DNA of 9,519 nucleotides from an uncultured Succinatimonas sp. (GTDB lineage: Bacteria > Pseudomonadota > Gammaproteobacteria > Enterobacterales > Succinivibrionaceae), in the NCBI GenBank assembly GCA_937896115.1, contig CALBLB010000121.1:1-9519 (forward strand). Direction: 5' to 3'. This document shows, one piece after another, positions 1 to 6,157 of the stretch. The notes beneath the pieces are model-generated. The model was not told the origin of the DNA. It did no database searches and was given only the letters and a program-made list of their open reading frames with translations. Both the position numbers and the translations under genes were made by a program. Every line of letters begins with the position of its first letter. Position 1 is the stretch's first letter.

Positions 1-1172
1 CTGTAGCCATCGCTGCAGCAGCTTTCGCAGCTTCTGCTGCTTCCGCCGCTCAGGTTTATGACAAAGACGGCACCACTTTGGCTGTCGGCGGACAGGTTGA
101 GTTCATGGCCGGCAACGCAGGCAATACCTATTTCTCAAACGGCGGTCAGGATGCCACCACCCGTGATCGTGCCCGTGTAAACTTAGCTGGCCGCACTCAG
201 CTGACCAACGGCATCGCCGGTTACGGTTTCATGGAGTGGGAAGCCAACCACGCAGGTTCTTCTTCTGAAGCTACCGCCATCAATGCCCGTTTTGCTTATT
301 TAGGTGCTGACTTCGGCAAGTTCGGTAAGGTTCAAGTCGGTCGTTACGTTGATCCTTTCGAGTATGCCTCAAACCTCGTTGACGTTTTGGACGAAGTCGG
401 CGTTTACGGCGGTCAGGACGAGCGTAACTCCGGTCACATCTCTTATATGTGGTCTGGTTTCGGCTTTGATGCCGGCATCTCCTATCAGATGGCTGAAGAC
501 AACTACAAGTCCGACATCCTCGGCAACAACACCAATTTCAACGTTGATTCCGGCTTCTCCATCTACGCAGGCTACACTTCTCCTGTAGTCCTCTTCGGAC
601 CCATCAGCGTACGTGCAGGTTACCTTTATCTGAACGGTCAGTCCGAGAAAGACGGCGGTAATAAGGCTGGTTATGGCTTGAATGAAGATAAGGATGGCTA
701 TGAGTCTAATTTAATCGATAACATGAAGTCTATAGACGGAGCCATCGCCTGGGGTACCAACGGCAAGGGCTTCTATATCGCCACCAACTACAACTATTCA
801 AAGTTTAAATCCTCAAAGGAATACTCTTGGAAATTAAATGGCGATTTAGACAGTGCTGATGATCAAGATTGGAACTTAAAACAGAAAGCCTGGGAAACCG
901 TCGTTACCTACGGCTTTGCCAACGGCGTTCGTCTCGGTGCTTCCTACCACTACATCAAGACTCAGGACGTTTATAACGGTGAGAAAGAGTCAGGTGACAC
1001 CAAGTTCGTTCAGCTGATCGCCGACTACAACGTCACCCCCAACTTCAAAGTTTGGGCAGAAGGCCTGATCGATGCCGGCTCTGACGACGGCTATCCTAAG
1101 ATCAGCTCCAAACTTGACAGCAAGAACAGCGGCCACAACAGCATCATGTTCGGTGCCCGTTACGTATTCTAA
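1..1172 (+). CDS. Outer-membrane porin, 5'-truncated by the window edge
   Basis: A general diffusion porin of the Gram-negative trimeric beta-barrel type. The reading frame is open from the first base (first full codon at base 3), and 389 residues are visible. The first 16 are the Ala-rich end of a signal peptide, with probable cleavage after Ser-Ala-Ala just before Gln-Val-Tyr-Asp (Gln codon at 51). The TTG at 78 is therefore internal and not the start; the real start lies upstream of the window. The mature part shows alternating strands rich in Gly, Tyr and Phe (for example RAGYLYLNG, GFYIATNYNYS, KVWAEGLIDAG) and ends in RYVF, the C-terminal Phe expected for barrel assembly by the Bam complex. 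Most codons are strongly biased (AAC, GAC, CTG, GGC), which suggests high expression. Two loop segments (about 658-735 and 799-886) have clearly different codon choice. Porin identity is firm; the substrate cannot be told. Confidence 0.9.
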   Translation, partial: VAIAAAAFAASAASAAQVYDKDGTTLAVGGQVEFMAGNAGNTYFSNGGQDATTRDRARVNLAGRTQLTNGIAGYGFMEWEANHAGSSSEATAINARFAYLGADFGKFGKVQVGRYVDPFEYASNLVDVLDEVGVYGGQDERNSGHISYMWSGFGFDAGISYQMAEDNYKSDILGNNTNFNVDSGFSIYAGYTSPVVLFGPISVRAGYLYLNGQSEKDGGNKAGYGLNEDKDGYESNLIDNMKSIDGAIAWGTNGKGFYIATNYNYSKFKSSKEYSWKLNGDLDSADDQDWNLKQKAWETVVTYGFANGVRLGASYHYIKTQDVYNGEKESGDTKFVQLIADYNVTPNFKVWAEGLIDAGSDDGYPKISSKLDSKNSGHNSIMFGARYVF

Positions 1173-1181
1173 TCTGAGAGC

Positions 1182-1227
1182 TATCTCAAGTTAGATATCC
1201 CAGAGTTTATTTACGCAAGTAAATAAA
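1182..1227 (+). other. Two tandem hairpins in the porin 3' UTR
   Basis: Directly after the porin stop, TATCT (1182-1186) pairs with AGATA (1193-1197). TTTATTTAC (1206-1214) then pairs perfectly with GTAAATAAA (1219-1227) around a GCAA tetraloop, a stable GNRA type. Neither is followed by a T run, so they are not terminators themselves. They precede the real terminator at 1235. A role in mRNA 3'-end stability, or as part of an RNA released from the 3' UTR, is inference. Confidence 0.5.
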
Positions 1228-1234
1228 ACCCGTT

Positions 1235-1263
1235 GGCAGGATCTTGGCGATCCTGCCTTTTTT
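1235..1263 (+). terminator. Rho-independent terminator of the porin gene
   Basis: A perfect 9-bp stem GGCAGGATC / GATCCTGCC with a 5-base loop (TTGGC) is followed by a run of six T residues at 1258-1263. It lies 62 bases after the porin stop codon on the same strand. Confidence 0.93.
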
Positions 1264-1281
1264 ATATTTTTCGGCACATAT

Positions 1282-1310
1282 AAAAATCCCCGCACGGATC
1301 ATGCAGGGAT
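1282..1310 (-). terminator. Rho-independent terminator of the flgJKL operon
   Basis: Read on the minus strand, ATCCCTGCA (1310-1302) pairs with TGCGGGGAT (1294-1286) with one G-T wobble and a 7-base loop, then runs into a short T stretch. It lies 22 bases after the stop of the last gene of the leftward operon and faces the porin terminator. Confidence 0.85.
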
Positions 1311-1332
1311 GCGAAGAGTTAGAAATTATGGA

Positions 1333-1620
1333 CTAATCGGCAAGCAGTCTGGCCGCGTCAAAACCGTTTAAATTCTCCTGCACGCTGCCACCGTGGGTTC
1401 CCAATAAAGATGCAATATCCAAGGCTACGGAGCTTGCCGAAGCTGCATTTAAAGTATTAGCTTCCCTGGCTTTAGAAACGCTCGGCATACTGCCATGAAG
1501 TTCTACCACCGATGCAGCCTGCGCCTTTACGGTTTCAGTTCCTTCTTTTTGGGTATGAAGGGTATTCTGAGTTGCATAAAGTTTTGAACCGGTATTAAGA
1601 GTGTTTACCTGATTGATCAT
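1333..1620 (-). CDS. Unknown 95-residue protein, last gene of the flgJKL operon
   Basis: I do not recognise this gene. It is very likely real. It starts 27 bases after flgL, has a good Shine-Dalgarno AGAGGA seven bases before its ATG, and is followed by an intrinsic terminator on the same strand. The protein has no signal peptide, membrane segment or cysteine. Residues 1-60 are rich in Asn, Thr, Gln, Ser and Ala and look flexible. Residues 61-95 contain two likely amphipathic helices, around SSVALDIASLL and NGFDAARLLAD, with a Gly-Thr-His-Gly-Gly turn between. Size, composition and operon position would suit a small flagellar protein, such as a secreted substrate, an export chaperone or a FlgM-like regulator. 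No diagnostic motif of FlgM, FlgN, FlaG or FliT is visible, so function stays open. Confidence 0.75.
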   Translation of the reverse strand: MINQVNTLNTGSKLYATQNTLHTQKEGTETVKAQAASVVELHGSMPSVSKAREANTLNAASASSVALDIASLLGTHGGSVQENLNGFDAARLLAD

Positions 1621-1647
1621 TTTCTCATCCTCTGTTCTGCTTAAAGT

Positions 1648-2865
1648 TTAAATGTAATCAAAAAGACTTGAACCGTTAATGCTTGAAAAAACCGAACGGG
1701 CCACCTGCAAAGCCTGCTGATCTTTCACTATGTCAGAGGCTGCCTCAAAAGCATCTACTTCGCAGATATTTGCTCTGGACGTGGTTTTAATGTTTTTTAA
1801 AGCCGTATCGGAATTGATGACGTTATCCACTTCATTCTCGCGTGAACCTACACGACCGCGGTACATATCATATTGATCCATGGCATTTTTCACGCTTACC
1901 TGAGCCTGAGCCATCATGTCAGAAAGCTCTTCTGTAGTGATCGTACCGTCTCGCAAGGTATCGATGTAATCGGTAAGCTCGTTTAATATATTGCCCTTTT
2001 GCGGCTTTTCCATGGTTACGGCGATGGTGCGATCCTGCCCGGTTTTACCGTCAGCTATGGAAAAATTCATCCCCAAAGCCTGAATACTGCCGTCAGAAGC
2101 AACTTCACCCGTGGCCAATACCGTCGCTCCGTCAGGAGCCGTAATGGTGAATTTGTCATCAGCGGTAACGTTTAAAGTAAGAGTATTGGCACGGTTACCG
2201 GTAGGATCATACCAAGTGCTGTACAGCTCATCATAATCGCCGTAATTGCTGATCATGCCGTAGACATCGGCGGTATCTCCGGTCATGGAAATGGTCTTTG
2301 CCAGATCGCAATTTTCAAAAATATTAAGTCCGCTGTCGGAAATTTGTACGGTAACTGACGGGGCAACTTGTACCACGCGCGCCTGACCGTCGGCCTGACA
2401 AGTATAGTGCCCGTCGGAGGTTTTCTGCATAGTGGTAACATGACTGCGCGCTCCTGAAAAAATATACTCACCTTCGGCATTCTGCGTATTCATAAGATCG
2501 CAAAGCTGATCGCGAAGTTGCATGAGATCCTCTGCCAAAGCATCGCGCGAGGTGGTATCATTGGTCGAATCCACCGCCTGAATAAGGCGCGTATGGGCAC
2601 TTGACAACGCTGTCCACATGGAATCAAGCGCCGTTTCTTCCTCCGCCATGGTATCTGCGGCTAAACCTGCATTGGTAGCGTATTGTTTATAATTGGCAAT
2701 TGACGCATCGTATTTGAGCTTTGACGACATGCCCGAAGGATCTTCACCTGCCGTATCAAATTTCAATCCCGTATTGTATCGGGTAGTCGAACCGTCAAGT
2801 TTGGTGTTGGCCCTTTGCAGGAAGGTCATGTTCTTGTTGTAAGTCATGTTAGTTGAGATACGCAT
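1648..2865 (-). CDS. flgL: Flagellar hook-filament junction protein FlgL (HAP3)
   Basis: Second junction protein between hook and filament. It is secreted by the flagellar type III apparatus and assembled on FlgK. The 405 residues start with the flagellin-like helix MRISTNMTYNKNM. The conserved N-terminal region includes YNTGLKFDTAGEDPSGMSSKL and the coiled-coil part AHTRLIQAVDSTNDTTSRDALAEDL. The motif GEYIFSGARS closes the N-terminal conserved block. The C-terminal helix (about 350-405: TTSRANICEVDAFEAASDI, then DQQALQVARSVFSSI) is the matching D0 partner. It is longer than the roughly 317 residues of E. coli FlgL, the excess lying in the central domain (about 165-320). The ATG has AGAGGA eight bases upstream, a site that overlaps the flgK stop codon 12 bases away, so translation of the pair may be coupled. 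Confidence 0.95.
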   Translation of the reverse strand: MRISTNMTYNKNMTFLQRANTKLDGSTTRYNTGLKFDTAGEDPSGMSSKLKYDASIANYKQYATNAGLAADTMAEEETALDSMWTALSSAHTRLIQAVDSTNDTTSRDALAEDLMQLRDQLCDLMNTQNAEGEYIFSGARSHVTTMQKTSDGHYTCQADGQARVVQVAPSVTVQISDSGLNIFENCDLAKTISMTGDTADVYGMISNYGDYDELYSTWYDPTGNRANTLTLNVTADDKFTITAPDGATVLATGEVASDGSIQALGMNFSIADGKTGQDRTIAVTMEKPQKGNILNELTDYIDTLRDGTITTEELSDMMAQAQVSVKNAMDQYDMYRGRVGSRENEVDNVINSDTALKNIKTTSRANICEVDAFEAASDIVKDQQALQVARSVFSSINGSSLFDYI

Positions 2866-2877
2866 AACCTAATTCCT

Positions 2878-4944
2878 CTAAAAAGCACTGATGAGCGAAT
2901 CAAAAATTGTTTGAGAAGCCGTAATGATCTTGGCGCAGGCCTGATAAGTCTGTTGGTACTTGATAAGATCTGCTGCTTCCTCATCAAGATTTACCCCGGC
3001 CTCAGAATCATATAATTCTTGGGTCTGTTCCTGCTTGGATTCGGCGGCAGCCAAATTAGTGTCGGCAGAATAAACAGCAGATCCCAAACGAGTGGTCAAA
3101 GATGCATAACCTTCGTTAAAAGTTATTTTCTCAGTACCGGTGGAACCTACCAACTTTACATCTTTCATGGCAGACATGATGTTGCCGTTGGTGTTATCGC
3201 CTACACCGTTGGTATTGATTTCAATTTCAAAACTGTCGCCAGGTTCTACCGTACCGGTGATATTGATTTCATATCCGGGGAAACCGTTGGCGTTAAATGC
3301 ATTACCGTTTAAGTCCACGGCCTGAGAAAAAAGTCCCTGCCCCTTGCATGACGCCGGAGCCGTACCGATCACGTCCCCTGCTTTGTTTAAAATATTGTAT
3401 GAACCGTCATCTGCGATGATCACCTTTACAGGGGCGTTCTGATTGAATACCGGCATTTTGGTGGCAGGATCCACGCTTACTCCCATATCAGGTCCAACGG
3501 CGCTCATGGATGCAAGGGAAATGACCGCATTACCAAGATTGTTATTCTTGGTAGTACTGGTACGTACTGCCGAAGCATACGCTAGATCTTCAGGTTTACT
3601 GATATTGACCTCGGTAGTATAGGCAGCGTGTAAGGTAGGCTGAATAAGAAAATTGTGCTTGCCGTTTTCAAGATCGGCTCTTGAAGAATTAAAACTTAAA
3701 TTGATGCCGGCGTAATCGCTCATATCGATCACCATATTGCCTTGAGCATCATTTTTTACCACATAATCAGTTGCCTTAAGCTCAGTTTCCTTGCCGTAAG
3801 CATCACGTTCAAAAACCCGCAGTTGTCCGCCTTCAAAACTTATTTTGTAGTCGTTGGCGGTGACATTACTGCCCTTGCCTTCTACAAAATTCATAAGACA
3901 TGATTGGGTGTTGGTAGGATCATCAGTGGCAGCGTACAAATCCTTAACGGTAAAAATATTGTCTCCTGCAATACCTTCAAGCGTAAAACCAGCACGGTTT
4001 TGCTGATTCAAGGCATCGGCAAAAGATACGCTCAAGCGTCCCAAATCGCGCATGGTCTGACGAATTTCCGAACAGCTTGCCAAATAACCGCCTATTGCGC
4101 CGCCTATATCTGAATCGTTCAAACGTACTTGCGTGGCGTCGTTTACAGATCCTGCAAAGTTATTAAATTTTAAAGTAAGGTACTGGCGGGTGCTGTCAAA
4201 TTGATCCTCATTACCGGTAATGGTTGCATAGGTCGAATCATTGCATAACAACTGACCGTTACCGGACATATATACGGAAATGGATCCGTTTGACTGGGTT
4301 ACGGTATTGATCCCCACCTGCTCTGACAACTGTTTTATAAGCAGATCCCGCTTATCCTGCATTTGCAAATAGATTTCATTGCGCTCTCCTGCCTGCCCTT
4401 CATCCGCAGAAGAGGCTAAAATCTGGCGGTTTAATTCGCAAATTGAACGTGTCAGAGAATTGACGGAAGAAACGGAATCGTTGATCTTACCGTTAACATC
4501 GGCTATCTGCCGCTGGATCTCACCGTTTAAAGTGGTAAAACGATTCTGGATCACCTTAAGATCCGCCAACACCTCTTCTCTTGCAGATGTCGATGTAGGA
4601 TTCTGAACTGAGCTCGATAATGCATTGAAATATTTGGTAAAAGCTGTTGAGACGGACATTTCATCGTCTGAGAGCATGCTGTCAACGGAGCTCATACCGG
4701 ATTTGGCTGCTTCATAATAACTTTTATTGCCGTTGTCTGCATAAAGCTCACGCTGTACATACTGACTGTAAATACGGCGCGTATCGGTATTACCTACTCC
4801 CCAGTCTATGCTGCTGGTATAAGTCAGCGTCTGCTTGCGGGTATAGCCCTCGGTATTGACGTTGTTTATATTGTTGGAAGTGGTGCTTATCAGCTTTTGT
4901 GCATTTAAAACACCGAATTTTCCAATTTGAATTAAGTCCAGCAT
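2878..4944 (-). CDS. flgK: Flagellar hook-associated protein FlgK (HAP1)
   Basis: First junction protein on the hook tip, exported through the flagellar secretion channel. Of 688 residues, the N-terminal block MLDLIQIGKFGVLNAQ followed by NNINNVNTEGYTR (24-36) is the rod/hook-type signature. A coiled-coil region follows (about 120-220, with LKVIQNRFTTLNGEIQRQI and similar). The C-terminal block (about 655-688) holds NLDEEAADLIKYQQTYQA and ends in IFDSLISAF, both typical of FlgK. It is longer than E. coli FlgK (about 547), the excess falling in the surface-exposed central domain, as often seen in other lineages. The ATG is preceded by a modest GGGA site seven bases away that sits inside a short inverted repeat. 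It lies 62 bases after flgJ and 12 before flgL in one leftward operon. Confidence 0.96.
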   Translation of the reverse strand: MLDLIQIGKFGVLNAQKLISTTSNNINNVNTEGYTRKQTLTYTSSIDWGVGNTDTRRIYSQYVQRELYADNGNKSYYEAAKSGMSSVDSMLSDDEMSVSTAFTKYFNALSSSVQNPTSTSAREEVLADLKVIQNRFTTLNGEIQRQIADVNGKINDSVSSVNSLTRSICELNRQILASSADEGQAGERNEIYLQMQDKRDLLIKQLSEQVGINTVTQSNGSISVYMSGNGQLLCNDSTYATITGNEDQFDSTRQYLTLKFNNFAGSVNDATQVRLNDSDIGGAIGGYLASCSEIRQTMRDLGRLSVSFADALNQQNRAGFTLEGIAGDNIFTVKDLYAATDDPTNTQSCLMNFVEGKGSNVTANDYKISFEGGQLRVFERDAYGKETELKATDYVVKNDAQGNMVIDMSDYAGINLSFNSSRADLENGKHNFLIQPTLHAAYTTEVNISKPEDLAYASAVRTSTTKNNNLGNAVISLASMSAVGPDMGVSVDPATKMPVFNQNAPVKVIIADDGSYNILNKAGDVIGTAPASCKGQGLFSQAVDLNGNAFNANGFPGYEINITGTVEPGDSFEIEINTNGVGDNTNGNIMSAMKDVKLVGSTGTEKITFNEGYASLTTRLGSAVYSADTNLAAAESKQEQTQELYDSEAGVNLDEEAADLIKYQQTYQACAKIITASQTIFDSLISAF

Positions 4945-4948
4945 ACTC

Positions 4949-4981
4949 AGATCCCGATCTTATGCGGCATCGTTATGCCGC
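4949..4981 (-). promoter_or_regulatory. Stem-loops in the flgJ-flgK gap, one over the flgK ribosome site
   Basis: Read on the minus strand, GCGGCAT (4981-4975) and ATGCCGC (4970-4964) form a perfect 7-bp stem with an AACG loop. AGATC / GATCT (4960-4949) then form a 5-bp repeat with a GG spacer. The flgK Shine-Dalgarno (GGGA) falls in this second repeat. No T run follows either stem, so termination is unlikely. Control of flgK translation or RNA processing is inference. Confidence 0.45.
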
Positions 4982-5006
4982 GTTTAAGCTCACAATCTGA
5001 CTTATG

Positions 5007-5993
5007 CTATTTGTATGCCATAAATGCAATTTTTCGAGAAATATTTTTTAACTTGGTCGAATAATCAGGATCTGTGGCATATCCTGCACGGGCGATCTCA
5101 TCAAAATACGTATCAGGATCAAAACTGCGTGCAGCCGCATTACCGTAACGCGGATTACTCCTGATGAAATCTATATAGTCTTTCATTGAATCCAAAAGCC
5201 CCGAATACGCACGAAACGCGCTTTGACGTTTTACCAAGGCACCGTTTTCAAATTCAGGAGAAGACAGTTCCTGTTTATCTCCCTGCCAGGAAGGATCTGC
5301 TTTAATCCCGTAGTAGTTATTATTTGCAGGTACATGTTGTCCCCATCCGGTTTCCAAAGCCGCCTGAGCCACCAACACCAAAGGATTGAAACCCTGTCCT
5401 TCCACGGCTTTTAACGCATAAGGCATAAGCTTATTAACGAAATCTTCCTGCGATTCAAAACACTTGAGTGAATCTGCAGGCAAATCGCCGTAGATCTGAG
5501 ACAGACCTTTAACGAATCTGGCCTCATATGAAGTAGGATCAAGAGAAGTTGAGTAATCGCGTCTGCCGTAACCTTGATGGAATTCCAAGGAACGTTCTCC
5601 CCCTGAGACCAACTGTTGCAAAAGCTCTTTGCCTTCATCTCCCAAAGCTTTTGAAAACTGCTTGGCCACAAGATATGTAACCGAATTTTTGGATATTCCC
5701 TGAGATTTTTTTGACAGTTGTCCCACCTGTTCTTGTGACAGCATATCCTCAAACATGGAAGAGTATTTACTGTGCAACGGTGAATCTGGATTTAACGAAT
5801 CATTGGACGAACGCATGGCATTCATCCAGTACTGATTTAACAATTGTTCAAACTGCTGAGCAGCGGTCTTCAAAGCCTGAGCTTTGGCACGGTTGTCACC
5901 GCTACCTAAAGCCTTAAGTTTGGAAAGACCGCGCAAATCAGTAGCCGTCACAGACTCCGACGGATCTCTGGTCTTAAACATGATCTCCTGCAT
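5007..5993 (-). CDS. flgJ: Flagellar rod-capping protein and peptidoglycan hydrolase FlgJ
   Basis: Caps the growing rod in the periplasm and opens the peptidoglycan for it. In the 328-residue version chosen here, residues about 35-115 are the rod-cap domain (AAQQFEQLLNQYWMNAMRSS, YSSMFEDMLSQEQV). Residues about 160-328 are the glucosaminidase domain. This contains AALETGWG (211-218) with the catalytic Glu214, then NNYYGIKAD (225-233) and AGYATDPDYS (303-312). The frame stays open to an ATG at 6134, but a sigma-54 promoter at 6030-6045 lies inside that stretch. Its predicted transcript would begin near 6019, so the start must be 5993 or 5981. The 5981 ATG has AGGAG only three bases upstream, whereas 5993 has a weak site, so the choice between them is uncertain. 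It is the first gene of flgJKL. Confidence 0.94.
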   Translation of the reverse strand: MQEIMFKTRDPSESVTATDLRGLSKLKALGSGDNRAKAQALKTAAQQFEQLLNQYWMNAMRSSNDSLNPDSPLHSKYSSMFEDMLSQEQVGQLSKKSQGISKNSVTYLVAKQFSKALGDEGKELLQQLVSGGERSLEFHQGYGRRDYSTSLDPTSYEARFVKGLSQIYGDLPADSLKCFESQEDFVNKLMPYALKAVEGQGFNPLVLVAQAALETGWGQHVPANNNYYGIKADPSWQGDKQELSSPEFENGALVKRQSAFRAYSGLLDSMKDYIDFIRSNPRYGNAAARSFDPDTYFDEIARAGYATDPDYSTKLKNISRKIAFMAYK

Positions 5994-6029
5994 AGCACCA
6001 TCTTCATTCCAAAAATTTATTTTTAATAA

Positions 6030-6045
6030 AGCAAATGCCATGCCA
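6030..6045 (-). promoter_or_regulatory. Sigma-54 (-24/-12) promoter for the flgJKL operon
   Basis: The minus strand reads TGGCATG, four bases (GCAT), then TTGCT. The consensus is TGGCACG-N4-TTGCW, so only one consensus position differs, and the invariant GG and GC are separated by exactly 10 bases. The -12 C falls at 6031, which predicts transcription from about 6019, some 26 bases before the flgJ ATG at 5993. A sigma-54 activator gene diverges from this region. Seen by eye, not scored by matrix. Confidence 0.78.
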
Positions 6046-6086
6046 TCAATATTTACATCCAACGCACAAAACGGAATTTTGACACT

Positions 6087-6100
6087 GTCGGAAAATTGCC
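6087..6100 (+). promoter_or_regulatory. Possible FleQ-type binding box
   Basis: GTCGGAAAATTGCC matches 10 of 13 defined positions of the FleQ box as I recall it (GTCANTAAATTGAC). It overlaps the -35 element of the regulator gene and is centred about 75 bases upstream of the predicted flgJ transcription start, a normal distance for an enhancer site. Tentative. Confidence 0.3.
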
Positions 6101-6124
6101 TAAAGCCTGACCTCAGGCTAGAAT
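6096..6124 (+). promoter_or_regulatory. Sigma-70-like promoter of the FlrA/FleQ-type gene
   Basis: TTGCCT (6096-6101, 4 of 6) and TAGAAT (6119-6124, 5 of 6) are separated by 17 bases. Transcription would start near 6131, about 27 bases before the ATG at 6158. Confidence 0.55.
6104..6119. repeat. 16-bp inverted repeat between -35 and -10: operator candidate
   Basis: AGCCTGA (6104-6110) and TCAGGCT (6113-6119) are perfect 7-base arms around a CC spacer. The repeat fills most of the spacer of the presumed regulator promoter and touches its -10 box, a classic operator position. It is also about 92 bases upstream of the predicted flgJ start. As RNA from the regulator promoter it would not be transcribed, so a DNA-level role is more likely. 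The binding protein is unknown. Confidence 0.5.
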
Positions 6125-6157
6125 AAACATACATCAGTCATTCAATGCGGAGCCTTT

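Noticed and set aside
78..80. TTG as the porin start codon
   Set aside because: The frame is open upstream and encodes the end of a signal peptide with a cleavage site at base 50/51, so the start is outside the window.
1641..1650. TAAAGTTT on the plus strand as a sigma-28 -35 box
   Set aside because: No GCCGATAA-like -10 follows at the right distance, and the direction points back into flgL.
3019..4859. Open frames antisense to flgK and flgL
   Set aside because: Low-complexity shadow frames with no ribosome site or family resemblance; the sense genes explain the region fully.
4964..4981. Hairpin between flgJ and flgK as a terminator
   Set aside because: The stem is perfect, but no T run follows on either strand, and flgK lies close behind in the same direction.
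5994..6134. N-terminal extension of FlgJ by 47 codons to an ATG at 6134
   Set aside because: The extension covers the sigma-54 promoter and its predicted transcript start, its peptide does not resemble FlgJ N-termini, and no Shine-Dalgarno precedes the distal ATG.
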